A stretch of 64,000 bases of DNA from Bog-473 sp963850095 (GCA_963850095.1 CAWKJX010000004.1:558001-622000); one strand, 5' to 3'. Numbered from the stretch's first letter, positions 25,974 to 33,670 are shown. A program made the numbers and translations. The notes: generated by a model from the sequence alone, not told the origin.

Positions 25974-26371
25974 GCGTCGGCGCGGACCGCGCATCGGCGC
26001 GGCGCGCGCATCATCCTTCTTCGATCCCCGCGGGCCAGGTCCGTTTCGCCCACCCCTCGGAGCAACTCTTCGCCACGCTCCTCGACCTGGCCGGCGAACG
26101 TTGGGAGTACGAACCGGTGGAGTTCCCACTCCGCTGGGATGACGGCGGTACCCCCGTGTCGGGCTTCCGCCCCGACTTCTATCTGCCGGACCGGGGCGTC
26201 TTCATCGAGCTGACGACGGCGGACCAGCGGTTGGTGACGCGCAAGAACGGAAAAGTGCGGCGCATGCGTGAGCTGTATCCCGAGGTGCCGATCCTGATTG
26301 TGTACCAGCGCGACTTCGTCGCCCTGCTCGAGTCTCACGGGCTGGCGCTCTCCGCCTCGTCGGCCGCATAA
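25970..26371 (+). CDS. Small protein with PD-(D/E)XK nuclease-like motif
   Basis: The 133-residue product contains GFRPDFYLPDRGVFIELT followed by KNGKVRRMRELYPEVPILIV. The P-D, the E-L-T and the downstream lysines are arranged as in restriction-endonuclease-like folds. I recognise no named family, and activity is not shown. The GTG overlaps the MerR stop (GTGA), so it is co-translated with the regulator, and gcvT follows after 22 bp with its own promoter. Confidence 0.6.
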   Translation: MSVGADRASARRAHHPSSIPAGQVRFAHPSEQLFATLLDLAGERWEYEPVEFPLRWDDGGTPVSGFRPDFYLPDRGVFIELTTADQRLVTRKNGKVRRMRELYPEVPILIVYQRDFVALLESHGLALSASSAA

Positions 26372-26378
26372 GTCTCGT

Positions 26379-26384
26379 TAATCT
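26379..26384 (+). promoter_or_regulatory. -10 element of gcvT
   Basis: TAATCT ends 9 nt before ATG 26394, predicting a leader of about three nucleotides and no room for a ribosome-binding site. Confidence 0.45.
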
Positions 26385-26393
26385 GAGCGGGGT

Positions 26394-27494
26394 ATGCCCC
26401 CAGCACAGAGCGACCACGAGGAACTGAGCGGGCGGACGTCTCCGCTGTACGACGCCCACCTGGCGCTCGGGGCGAAGATGGTGTCGTTCGGCGGCTGGGA
26501 GATGCCGCTGGCCTACGGGGCGGGGACGGTGGCCGAGCACCGGGCCTGCCGCGAGGACGCCGTGGCCTTCGACGTCAGTCATCTCGGGACGGTGCGGGTG
26601 ACGGGCGCGGACGCCTTCGAGCACCTGCAGCTCTCGTTGAGCAACGACCTGCGCCGGGTGCATCCGGGGCGGGCCCAGTACACGCACCTGCTCGACGACG
26701 ACGGATCGGTGGTGGACGACATCATTGTGTGGTGGGTCGACGAGGAGCGCTTCGAGGTCATGCCGAACGCTTCGAACACCGACGGTGTGGTGGCGGCGCT
26801 CGGGGGCACCGACGTGACCGGGACGCGGGCGGTCATAGCCGTGCAGGGTCCATCGGCGCGGGCGCGGCTGGCCGAGGTGTCGCCCGACGCGGCCGGGGTG
26901 CACCGCTTCTGCGTGGAGCGCTTCGAGTGGGAGGGCGCGCCGTGCCTGGTGGCGGGCACCGGCTACACGGGCGAGGACGGGGTGGAGTGTGAGGTGCCGG
27001 CCGAGGTGGCGCCGGCCTTCTGGGACGCCGTGCTCGCCACCGGTGTCGTGCCGGCCGGTTTGGGGGCGCGGGACACGCTGCGTCTGGAGGCGGGCCTGCC
27101 GTTGCACGGCCACGAGCTGGGCCCGGGGATCACCCCGCTGCAGGCCGGGCTGGGCTGGGTGGTCGGCTGGGACAAGGCGTCCTTCACCGGTCGGGCGGCG
27201 CTCGAGGAGGAGAAGGCGGTCGGACCGTGGCGGCGGCTGCGGGGCCTGGTCGGGGAGGGGCGCCAGCCGTTGCGCGACGGGTCCGACATCTGTGTCGGGG
27301 GTGACCGGGTCGGGGTGCTGACGAGCGGCAACTTCTCACCCATGCGAGGGTGCGGCATCGGGCTGGGGCTGGTGGAGGCGGAGGCCCAGCTGCTCGACGG
27401 CGACCAGGTGCAGGTGGTGCAGCGGGGCCGTGAACTCCGGGCCACGCTGGTGCGACCGCCGCTGTGGCCGGTCCGGGAAGAGGAGACCGAATAG
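26394..27494 (+). CDS. gcvT: Aminomethyltransferase (glycine cleavage T protein)
   Basis: GcvT transfers the methylene group from the aminomethyl-lipoyl H protein to tetrahydrofolate and releases ammonia. The 366-residue protein shows SPLYDAHLALGAKMVSFGGW, FDVSHLGTVRVTG, DGSVVDDIIVW (with the conserved aspartate) and the C-terminal LTSGNFSPMRGCGIGLG. Length and block order are standard. It stands apart from gcvH and gcvP, and no riboswitch precedes it. Confidence 0.95.
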   Translation: MPPAQSDHEELSGRTSPLYDAHLALGAKMVSFGGWEMPLAYGAGTVAEHRACREDAVAFDVSHLGTVRVTGADAFEHLQLSLSNDLRRVHPGRAQYTHLLDDDGSVVDDIIVWWVDEERFEVMPNASNTDGVVAALGGTDVTGTRAVIAVQGPSARARLAEVSPDAAGVHRFCVERFEWEGAPCLVAGTGYTGEDGVECEVPAEVAPAFWDAVLATGVVPAGLGARDTLRLEAGLPLHGHELGPGITPLQAGLGWVVGWDKASFTGRAALEEEKAVGPWRRLRGLVGEGRQPLRDGSDICVGGDRVGVLTSGNFSPMRGCGIGLGLVEAEAQLLDGDQVQVVQRGRELRATLVRPPLWPVREEETE

Positions 27495-27595
27495 GGCGAT
27501 CGGCGTGGACGGACGGCGCCACTTCGTGCCGCGGGTCGGCTACGGACTCGACCGCGGCTCGGTTCGTCGCCCGACATTCAAGACCTGAACGGGGG

Positions 27596-27601
27596 TAGCG
27601 T
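27596..27601 (+). promoter_or_regulatory. -10 element of the DUF3303-like gene
   Basis: TAGCGT predicts a start near 27608 and a leader of about 47 nt. An AGGAGG lies at 27643-27648, so this is a leadered gene. Confidence 0.45.
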
Positions 27602-27654
27602 CCGGGCTGGTCGAGCCCACGGTGGATTTTGCCGCCCTGACAGAGGAGGACTTG

Positions 27655-27972
27655 ATGAGGTACGTCATCGAATACCAGATCCGCACCGCCGGTCTCACGT
27701 ACGAGCAGAACTTCGACAACCAGGACGCCTTGCTCAAGGCGTTCGGCAAGTGGACGCCCGAAGAAGGACTGACGGTCAATGCCTTCTTGTCCAATCTGAA
27801 CAACGGCGGCTACGTGTTCGTGGAGGCGGACGACCCCACCGTGGTCTACTCGTTCGTTTCCAAGTTCTCCGCCTGGAACGACATCAACGTCGTACCCGTG
27901 ATCGACGTGGCCGACGGCGCGGCGCAGGGAGCGGCAGCGCTGGCCTGGGGTCGTTCAGCCGTAAAGGGCTAG
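27655..27972 (+). CDS. Small DUF3303-like protein
   Basis: The 105-residue protein starts MRYVIEYQIRTAGLTYEQN and has NNGGYVFVEADDPTVVYSFV, then NVVPVIDVADG. This alpha/beta dimeric ferredoxin-like pattern resembles DUF3303. AGGAGG at 27643-27648 supports ATG 27655 over the upstream in-frame start at 27622. No activity is known for the family. A large inverted repeat begins within its stop codon. Confidence 0.6.
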   Translation: MRYVIEYQIRTAGLTYEQNFDNQDALLKAFGKWTPEEGLTVNAFLSNLNNGGYVFVEADDPTVVYSFVSKFSAWNDINVVPVIDVADGAAQGAAALAWGRSAVKG

Positions 27973-28032
27973 GAACCCTGATCCCTCGCTTCGAGAGAAT
28001 GCACCATCTCGCCCAGGGACGAGAGGGTTCCT
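27971..28032 (+). terminator. Nested 62-nt inverted repeat, possible terminator or leader element
   Basis: The outer arms AGGAACCCT (27971-27979) and AGGGTTCCT (28024-28032) pair perfectly. Inside, CCCT (27983-27986) pairs with AGGG (28015-28018), and CGAGA (27992-27996) with TCTCG (28007-28011), leaving a 10-nt loop. It lies between the DUF3303-like stop and the metallo-hydrolase start. There is no U tract, so a termination role is only one option. Confidence 0.5.
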
Positions 28033-28066
28033 TCTCGAGCCGGAGAACGGACATGCCCGCGGCACG

Positions 28067-28894
28067 GTGGTCGGTGACGTGCAGGTAGGGGCCGTGTCGA
28101 TCGAGGGCGTCTCTGACGGGAGCCTTTCGGTGCCACCGACGGCTCTGTTCAACAAGACCGATCAGGATTGGCTGCAGCACTCGCAGTTCCTCGACGGCGA
28201 CGGGATGCTCCCCATTGAGATGGGCGGCTTCTTGGTGCGCGCCGGCGACCGTCTGGTCATCGTCGACACCGGCATAGGCCCCCACGCCCCTCCGGAGCGG
28301 ACGGGAACGTTCATGCGGAACCTGGCCGCCCACGGGGTCCAGCCGCGGGAGATCACCGACGTGGTGCTCACCCATCTCCATTTCGACCACCTCGGGTGGG
28401 CCACCGACGGGGAGCGCCGCCTCTTCCCCGAGGCCACCTACCGGTGCCACGAGGCGGACTGGGAGTTCTTCATGGGCTCCACTCCGTTCGACGACAGCCT
28501 GGCCGTCTCGCTGATGGGCGGCCGAGCCTCGTCCGAGTTGCTCCCCCCGCTGGCCGACCGGCTCGCAACGTGGAGTGGGGACGCGACCATTCTGCCGGGC
28601 CTGGACGTGCGGAGCGCACCCGGTCACACTCCCGGCAGCACGGTCATCGTCATTTCTTCGGGGATCGAGCGCGCCATGCTCCTCGGTGACGTCGTGCACT
28701 GTCCCGCCGAGCTCCTGAGCGACGACTGGGAGATGATCGGCGACGTCGACAAGCAGCTGGCGCAGCGATCGCGTGAGGCGCTGGCCCGGGAGCTCGAAGG
28801 AACCGACATCCCGGTGGCCGCGAGCCATTTCCCCGGACTGCAATTCGGTCGGCTCCTGGCGCTCGAAGGCCGCCGACAGTGGACGTTCGGTTGA
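28067..28894 (+). CDS. Metallo-beta-lactamase fold hydrolase
   Basis: This 275-residue cytoplasmic hydrolase carries the two-metal motif H103-L-H105-F-D107-H108 after VVLTHL. Further likely ligands are in GHTPGSTVIV and the C-terminal ASHFPGLQFG. It is the right size for the class of small MBL hydrolases that includes AHL lactonases and similar esterases. The substrate is unknown. GTG 28067 is the longest sensible start; GTG 28094 is an alternative. It stands alone, downstream of the nested inverted repeat. Confidence 0.8.
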   Translation: MVGDVQVGAVSIEGVSDGSLSVPPTALFNKTDQDWLQHSQFLDGDGMLPIEMGGFLVRAGDRLVIVDTGIGPHAPPERTGTFMRNLAAHGVQPREITDVVLTHLHFDHLGWATDGERRLFPEATYRCHEADWEFFMGSTPFDDSLAVSLMGGRASSELLPPLADRLATWSGDATILPGLDVRSAPGHTPGSTVIVISSGIERAMLLGDVVHCPAELLSDDWEMIGDVDKQLAQRSREALARELEGTDIPVAASHFPGLQFGRLLALEGRRQWTFG

Positions 28895-28998
28895 AAGCCG
28901 TCGCCGGAGCTGCAGGGACGCAGCACGCGCCCCGTGCCTGAGCCCGCGGGACTCCGCCCGGTCTGAGCGAGCCGGTCCACCGCGTCGTCGTGCGTGGG

Positions 28999-29829
28999 TC
29001 AGAGCCGGCGCAAGGCGGCGGCCAGCGGTTCGAGCACGCGGGGATCCAGGGGCGGTCGGAGGTAGACGATGCCCAGCTCGGCGCCGACCTCTGCCAGTGC
29101 GGCGGCCTGCTCGGCGGTGGCCTGCGGATCGCCGACGAAGATGACGTGGCTGGAGAGGAGGATCTCAGCCGGGTCGCGACCGAGGTCATTGCAGTGCTGA
29201 TGCAAAATGTCGCGCTTGCGGGCGAACTCCTCCGGCGTGCCACCCACGAAGTTCCAGTGCTGGGCGAACCGGGCTGCGGTGCGCAGCGTTCTCTTTTCTC
29301 CACTCCCGCCGACACAGAGAGGTGGGTGGGGGCGCTGAACCGGCTTGGGCTCGTTGCGGGCATCGCTGAGCTGGTAGTAGCGGCCCTTGAAGGTCGTCGT
29401 CTCCTGGCTGAGGAGCCCGACGATCACCTCGCAGGCCTCCTCGAAGCGATCGCTGCGCTGGGCCGGCGAGCCCAGCTCGATTCCGTAGGCGCCCGACTCC
29501 TCCTCGTTCCACCCGGCGCCGAGGCCAAGCTCCAGCCGGCCGCCTGACACGATGTCGAGGGTCGTCGCCATGTTGGCCAAGATCGCCGGGTGGCGGTAGT
29601 GGATGCCGGTCACCAGAGTTCCCATACGCAGACGGGTCGTCGCCTGGGCCAGCGCGGTCAGGGTGGTCCAGCCCTCCATGCAGGGGCCGGTGCTGTCGGA
29701 GAAGATCGGGTAGAAGTGGTCGAAGGTCCAGCCCGACTCGAACAGCTCGATGTCATCGGCCTCCTTCCACACGGCGAGCATGTCGGTCCAGGTCGTGTCC
29801 TGCGGCGAGGTCTTGAAAGCGAAGCGCAT
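28999..29829 (-). CDS. LLM class F420-dependent oxidoreductase
   Basis: The 276-residue protein has the luciferase-like TIM-barrel pattern of F420-dependent enzymes: MRFAFKTSPQDTTW at the N-terminus, WTLTAL-type core segments, SGGRLELGLGAGWNEEES and LCVGGSGEKRTL. It would use coenzyme F420 for hydride transfer, a cofactor common in Actinobacteria. The substrate is unknown. The ATG at 29829 is fixed by the adjacent -10 hexamer. Confidence 0.87.
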   Translation of the reverse strand: MRFAFKTSPQDTTWTDMLAVWKEADDIELFESGWTFDHFYPIFSDSTGPCMEGWTTLTALAQATTRLRMGTLVTGIHYRHPAILANMATTLDIVSGGRLELGLGAGWNEEESGAYGIELGSPAQRSDRFEEACEVIVGLLSQETTTFKGRYYQLSDARNEPKPVQRPHPPLCVGGSGEKRTLRTAARFAQHWNFVGGTPEEFARKRDILHQHCNDLGRDPAEILLSSHVIFVGDPQATAEQAAALAEVGAELGIVYLRPPLDPRVLEPLAAALRRL

Positions 29830-29835
29830 GGGCCC

Positions 29836-29841
29836 ACGCTA
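29836..29841 (-). promoter_or_regulatory. -10 element of the LLM oxidoreductase gene
   Basis: TAGCGT on the minus strand is exactly 6 nt from ATG 29829. Confidence 0.55.
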
Positions 29842-29892
29842 CGTCCGGCCGGCCCGCGACCGGACGGGACGATTTCGAGGCCGCGGCCAGGA

Positions 29893-30258
29893 CTATTCGA
29901 GGCGCTCGAGGAGCCATCCGGGTCCGACCACGTCGGCTCCCAAGGCCTCGGCGCGCTGACGTAACTCGCGATCCGCCGTCACCAGGGTGACTGCTCGACC
30001 GGCGGCGTTCGAAGCGACCTCGATGAGCATGTCGTCACCGCTGCCGGCGGCGTGGACGACTGTGACGCCGTCGGCGACGCCGGCCTGGGTGCCGGCGCGG
30101 GCTTTGCCCTCGAGGACCACCACGACAGGTTGGGCGAGCCGTCCCGAGTCGACGGCCGCCCGCACTTGGTCCACGAAGACCCGGGCGGCCCCGGCTCGAT
30201 CCCTCCACCAGCCGGTCGGACGAGACCCGACCACGTTGGCCGCATCGATGAGAAGCAC
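29893..30258 (-). CDS. NYN/PIN-like domain protein (YacP-type)
   Basis: The 121-residue protein starts VLLIDAANVVGSRPTGWWRD and has acidic residues placed as in NYN/PIN nucleases: D5 at the first strand, GSGDDMLIEVA in the centre and LVTADRELRQRAEALGADV near the end. These domains usually cleave RNA with bound metal. The start GTG 30258 gives the compact domain and lies 6 nt from a CAGAAT hexamer. The longer upstream frame has no conserved features. The RNA target is unknown. Confidence 0.72.
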   Translation of the reverse strand: MLLIDAANVVGSRPTGWWRDRAGAARVFVDQVRAAVDSGRLAQPVVVVLEGKARAGTQAGVADGVTVVHAAGSGDDMLIEVASNAAGRAVTLVTADRELRQRAEALGADVVGPGWLLERLE

Positions 30259-30264
30259 TCCTCC

Positions 30265-30270
30265 ATTCTG
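30265..30270 (-). promoter_or_regulatory. -10-like element of the NYN gene
   Basis: CAGAAT on the minus strand is 6 nt from GTG 30258. The GGAGGA in between touches the start codon and is too close to act as a ribosome site. Confidence 0.35.
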
Positions 30271-30303
30271 ATCGGTGCGGCGTAGGGTGACGGAAGGCCG
30301 TGG

Positions 30304-30309
30304 CACACT
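30304..30309 (+). promoter_or_regulatory. -10-like element of the small membrane gene at 30316
   Basis: CACACT is 6 nt from ATG 30316. It diverges from the NYN promoter. Confidence 0.35.
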
Positions 30310-30315
30310 TGGCCG

Positions 30316-30552
30316 ATGGCGGCGCGCCGGCCCGATTCGAGACTCCTCGTCGGCCTCATCGTCGTGCACGTCCTCGTGGCGGCATTCACGTGGAGAGACA
30401 TCGGGAACCGCGATCGGGACCAGATTCGTGGACCGAAGTGGGCATGGCGCTTGGCCAGTGCAGCACAAATGGGCAACTCGCTCGCGTACTGGGTTTTCGC
30501 CCGCAAATCGGCGAGTCCTCCAGACGGTCTCCCGCACTCCGCCCCCGAGTAG
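30316..30552 (+). CDS. Small membrane protein, PLDc_N-like
   Basis: This 78-residue product has two hydrophobic stretches, SRLLVGLIVVHVLVAAFTW and LASAAQMGNSLAYWVFARK, joined by a charged loop with RDQIRGPKWAWR. The loop and second segment resemble the short phospholipase-D N-terminal membrane module (PLDc_N) seen alone in many Actinobacteria. Function is unknown. It lies between the divergent NYN gene and the PadR gene. Confidence 0.6.
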   Translation: MAARRPDSRLLVGLIVVHVLVAAFTWRDIGNRDRDQIRGPKWAWRLASAAQMGNSLAYWVFARKSASPPDGLPHSAPE

Positions 30553-30643
30553 GGGCGACGGCTCCTCGCGAGGTCGTGCTTTTCGGTGCGGGTGAGGTCG
30601 AGCGCCTCGACAAGGGCGTCCCACGATGCAAGGCGGGGGCAGC

Positions 30644-30649
30644 TAGTAT
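30644..30649 (+). promoter_or_regulatory. -10 element of the PadR gene
   Basis: TAGTAT is 7 nt from ATG 30657, so transcription should start at or one base before the start codon. Confidence 0.55.
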
Positions 30650-30656
30650 GTAGTGC

Positions 30657-30992
30657 ATGGTACCTGGTAGTACCACCAAGATGCTCGCGCAGATGCGTCG
30701 CGGGGCAATTGAGTACTGCGTGTTGGCTCTTTTGCGGGACCAAGACCGCTACGGCCTGGAGCTGGTGAGAACCCTGGCCGAGGCCGATGGCCTCGTGACC
30801 AGTGAGGGCACGGTCTACCCGTTGTTGACGCGGCTCCATCGCGAGGGTCTTATCGACGCCACGTGGGAGGAGTCGCCCAGCGGGCCACCTCGGCGCTATT
30901 ACCGGATCACACGGGACGGTCGGGAGGCCCTCAAGGCGTTCTGCCGCCAGTGGGACCGGTTCCGTACAACCGTGGACGCCATTCTGGCATGA
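30657..30992 (+). CDS. PadR family transcriptional regulator
   Basis: The 111-residue winged-helix protein has the PadR core: MRRGAIEYCVLALL, RYGLELVRTLAEADGLVTSE, then GTVYPLLTRLHREGLI and SGPPRRYYRITRDGREAL. PadR proteins of this size usually repress the gene next to them and themselves. The following gene encodes a HAAS-domain protein, the standard partner of such regulators. An 18-bp dyad covers codons 1-7. Confidence 0.92.
   Translation: MVPGSTTKMLAQMRRGAIEYCVLALLRDQDRYGLELVRTLAEADGLVTSEGTVYPLLTRLHREGLIDATWEESPSGPPRRYYRITRDGREALKAFCRQWDRFRTTVDAILA
30658..30675 (+). promoter_or_regulatory. Candidate PadR operator over the start codon
   Basis: TGGTAC (30658-30663) and GTACCA (30670-30675) form a perfect 6-6-6 inverted repeat that begins one base into the coding sequence, just after the predicted transcription start. 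Binding here would block initiation of a leaderless message. Confidence 0.5.
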
Positions 30993-31004
30993 GGAGGTTC
31001 AATC

Positions 31005-31820
31005 ATGACCGGCGATGCTGACGTGGACGCACTCTGTTCCGCCTACCTCGCGAAGCTGTCCGATTCGCTTTCCGCCTTGTCGCCCGGAGACCGTAGGCAG
31101 ATCGTCGATCAGGTCTCCGAGCACATAGCGAACGCACGGGCCGCCCTCCCGACGCAGAGCGAGGCTGCCGTCCGTGACATTCTCGACCGCCTCGGGACAC
31201 CCGAAGAGATTGCGGCTTCGGCCCGGGCCGAGGTGGCGCCACCGCCACGAGGAGGTGCTCGAAAGCCGGTTCTCGTCGGTGCCGCGGCTCTCGTCGTGCT
31301 GATCGTGGTCGGCGTCGCTCTCGCCGGCTCTCTGGGTGCTTTCGGCCATGGCGGCAACGGGTCGGTCCCGAGCGTCTCTCCTCCCCGGACTTCGCTTCCC
31401 GGTCCCGGATCCACCGCCTCGCCGGCGGGCACGGTCAGCGTTCCGGATCTCGTGGGCCAGGAGGTCTCTGCGGCCGTACAACAGCTGGGGACCAGGGGAC
31501 TCAGCTACACCTTGAGGTACGGCCCGGGTTCCCAGGCGGTCGGAACGGTGTTGGAACAGCGCCCATCTGCGGGCTCGCGGGTGGTACCGGAATCGAGGGT
31601 GCGCCTGACGGTCACCGGGACCCAGACCTCGGAGACCGTGCCTGACGTCGTCGGGGAATCTCAAGCGCAGGCCGCGGCCGCATTGAGCAGTGCGGGCCTC
31701 GACGTCCGCTTCGTCATGAGTGGCGAGGGATCAGCGGCCCCCGGAACGGTTACGGGCGAAGCGCCGGCGGCCGGGGCAGCGGTGGAGCAGCAGTCCGTCG
31801 TGACGCTGACGGTTTCCTGA
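31005..31820 (+). CDS. HAAS-domain membrane protein with two PASTA domains
   Basis: The 271-residue protein has a cytoplasmic HAAS/DUF1700-type helical domain (about 8-76: LCSAYLAKLSDSL, then VRDILDRLGTPEEIAA) and one transmembrane helix (88-110). A Ser/Pro-rich spacer and two extracytoplasmic PASTA domains follow (144-204, starting VSVPDLVGQ; 211-271, starting TVPDVVGES). HAAS domains accompany PadR regulators, and PASTA domains bind peptidoglycan fragments in Ser/Thr kinases and penicillin-binding proteins. A GAGGAGG lies 7-8 nt before the ATG. The layout suggests a wall sensor whose inner domain talks to the PadR protein; that link is inference. Confidence 0.85.
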   Translation: MTGDADVDALCSAYLAKLSDSLSALSPGDRRQIVDQVSEHIANARAALPTQSEAAVRDILDRLGTPEEIAASARAEVAPPPRGGARKPVLVGAAALVVLIVVGVALAGSLGAFGHGGNGSVPSVSPPRTSLPGPGSTASPAGTVSVPDLVGQEVSAAVQQLGTRGLSYTLRYGPGSQAVGTVLEQRPSAGSRVVPESRVRLTVTGTQTSETVPDVVGESQAQAAAALSSAGLDVRFVMSGEGSAAPGTVTGEAPAAGAAVEQQSVVTLTVS

Positions 31821-31877
31821 TGCACCCTCACGTGGGCGTACCCCTGCGACTGGCGTACGGCGGGCATCAGCCGGGCG

Positions 31878-31883
31878 TACCGT
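31878..31883 (+). promoter_or_regulatory. -10 element of the hypothetical gene at 31891
   Basis: TACCGT is 7 nt from ATG 31891. Confidence 0.45.
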
Positions 31884-31890
31884 TCAGACC

Positions 31891-32313
31891 ATGACGGCCA
31901 CTCGCTATTCGGTCACCGATGTCATCATCGAAACCCCCCGGTACGGCGGCGCCGGTGGGGGAGTGGCGGAAGGGGCCAACGAGGAGCACGACATTTTGGG
32001 TCATGGTTGGGTGGAGATCGAGGGCCACGCCATCACCGTGTCGGTCCATCCCCGAGGCATTGCCCGAATGTTGGAGCCCAGGGAGACGCGCACCTATCCG
32101 CTGGCGGACATCACGGCATGGCGGGCCGCCGGGGCTTCCATCACCTTCGGGGTCGGGAAGCTGGGACTGTGTGCCACCGATGGCGCCGAAGCCCCGGTTC
32201 ACAATTGTGAGATGAAGTGTGAGGACGACAACGCAGCCCGCCGGCTGACGGAGGATGCTCGGGCAGCCGGATTGAACACGGGGGGCGGCCAGTCCTTTCA
32301 CAGCGGGATTTAG
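31891..32313 (+). CDS. Hypothetical protein
   Basis: The 140-residue product is soluble and beta-rich in the middle (WVEIEGHAITVSVHPRGI, then YPLADITAWRAAGASITFGV). It has a possible PH-like or DUF4429-like character, with cysteines at LGLCATDG and HNCEMKCEDD. No family was recognised with confidence. It is a single gene with its own promoter. Confidence 0.55.
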   Translation: MTATRYSVTDVIIETPRYGGAGGGVAEGANEEHDILGHGWVEIEGHAITVSVHPRGIARMLEPRETRTYPLADITAWRAAGASITFGVGKLGLCATDGAEAPVHNCEMKCEDDNAARRLTEDARAAGLNTGGGQSFHSGI

Positions 32314-32360
32314 CGGACGGTGTTCGCCGTTCCCGATCTCTTCCGGATCCGACTTCTACG

Positions 32361-32912
32361 TCACGAACTCTCGAGCCAGCGAGCATTGGCCTCGTCGAAC
32401 AGGCGCTGAGTGCGTTGGAGATCGCGTGGGCGCTCCTCGTGGGTCTCGAGATCCCACTCGGAGCGCTCGACGGAGAAGAAATCACCTCCGTACACGTGCA
32501 GGGCCACTGCGAAGTCCTTCCTGGAATTGGCGACCGAATGGATGGCGTCGTCGCCCAGCACGAGTACTTCGCCGGCCGGTAACTCCCGGCCGCCGGCACC
32601 CTGGAGGCCACCTGGGACCCGGCGGAAGAACTCGTTGTCCTCCTGGCCGCCGTACATGCCGATCACCGCCCACATCCGGTGTTCGTGGGGGTACAGGCTC
32701 ATTCCGGGTGTCCACGCCACGTGGAGCACCGTGAGATCGGCGGCATTGTGCAGGGTGGTGATGCCGCCCCGATCGACGGGGCCGAGCGCTTGTTCGAGCT
32801 CAGTGCGATCGGAAACGAGCTTGGCCAGGACTTCCCGGACGGCCAAGAACGGCGTGTGTTCTGCCAGCGCCTCTTGACACCGTGCCACGATGTCTTCGAC
32901 AGCGAGGGTCAT
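32361..32912 (-). CDS. Cupin-fold protein, cysteine dioxygenase-like
   Basis: The 183-residue protein has a double-stranded beta-helix. The first metal motif is PHEHRMWAVIGMYGGQEDNE and the second centres on GDDAIHSVANS. The pattern resembles predicted metal-dependent enzymes related to cysteine dioxygenase. It probably binds iron, but the substrate is unknown. ATG 32912 lies 6 nt from a TAGTCT hexamer. Confidence 0.7.
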   Translation of the reverse strand: MTLAVEDIVARCQEALAEHTPFLAVREVLAKLVSDRTELEQALGPVDRGGITTLHNAADLTVLHVAWTPGMSLYPHEHRMWAVIGMYGGQEDNEFFRRVPGGLQGAGGRELPAGEVLVLGDDAIHSVANSRKDFAVALHVYGGDFFSVERSEWDLETHEERPRDLQRTQRLFDEANARWLESS

Positions 32913-32918
32913 ATCGAC

Positions 32919-32924
32919 AGACTA
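32919..32924 (-). promoter_or_regulatory. -10 element of the cupin gene
   Basis: TAGTCT on the minus strand is 6 nt from ATG 32912. Confidence 0.55.
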
Positions 32925-32949
32925 GGGCCGTCGCACGGCCACCCGACGT

Positions 32950-33360
32950 TCAGTCCTGCAGGATGCGTATGTGGGACTTGTTGAACTCTCCGGTGCGATG
33001 AATCACGTTTTCGTCCGTCAGCCGGGCGTGGTCGGAGGCGATCCTGGGCATGCCGAGTGTCGTGGTGGGGCGGCTCATGGCCAGGTAGCTCCGGATCCGG
33101 TCGGCCAGCGCAGAGAGCAGCGCCGCATCCTCCGTGCTCTCACAGGCGCCCGCCGCCATGTCGAGCGTTGCGGCGGACTCGACGAGCAGATCCATGCCGG
33201 TGTCGAGGGGAGCGGTCACTTCTCCGCGCCGCACAGGTTGCAACGGCAGGCCGGGCCGGCCCAACACTTGACCTCGGGACCCATCCGGGACTCTCGATCT
33301 TGTCGCCGTAAGCGGAGACGCTGTGCTCTCGATGAGCCCGACCAGGGTACACCCGGCCAT
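32950..33360 (-). CDS. Hypothetical protein, start uncertain
   Basis: The C-terminal half reads like a real helical protein (MDLLVESAATLDMAAGACES, then LLSALADRIRSYLAMSRPTT, ending FNKSHIRILQD) with GC-rich third positions. The first 50 or so codons after ATG 33360 look less coding, so the true start may be at an internal ATG or GTG near 33200. No family was recognised. The antisense frame gives only an arginine-rich shadow. Confidence 0.35.
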   Translation of the reverse strand: MAGCTLVGLIESTASPLTATRSRVPDGSRGQVLGRPGLPLQPVRRGEVTAPLDTGMDLLVESAATLDMAAGACESTEDAALLSALADRIRSYLAMSRPTTTLGMPRIASDHARLTDENVIHRTGEFNKSHIRILQD

Positions 33361-33596
33361 GTCGCTCGCCGCCGCCCGGGTCTCCGGCCCGAGGCGTCCT
33401 CCTGGGTGCCGCGCCGGCGCGTGCGCCCGAGGAAGAGGACTGCGTCCGCAGATCGGGACCGCCGGTGGCTCCGTCAGATCGCACCTCCAGACACGCGCGT
33501 GCTCACGGCGGGACGAGATCGCCTCCAGGGGCGCCGGAGCCGTTCTCCGGGCCCGCCTGCCCGCTCGCTTTCGTGCCGGCTCAATCGTGTTCCGTA
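33361..33596. other. Intergenic stretch without recognisable features
   Basis: Short overlapping open frames exist on both strands but are Arg/Pro/Gly-rich and look like GC-driven noise. I see no gene or structured element here. Confidence 0.5.
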
Positions 33597-33616
33597 CCTA
33601 AACGGTGGCGTTTAGG
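33597..33616. promoter_or_regulatory. 20-bp inverted repeat upstream of the gcvP promoter
   Basis: CCTAAAC (33597-33603) and GTTTAGG (33610-33616) are perfect arms around a 6-bp centre. The dyad lies about 55 bp upstream of the gcvP -10 hexamer and could be an operator. Confidence 0.4.
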
Positions 33617-33670
33617 GGGAAAACCGGTCCGGCGCCGCCGAGGAGGATCGGCCGAGGGAGAGCCCGGCGG

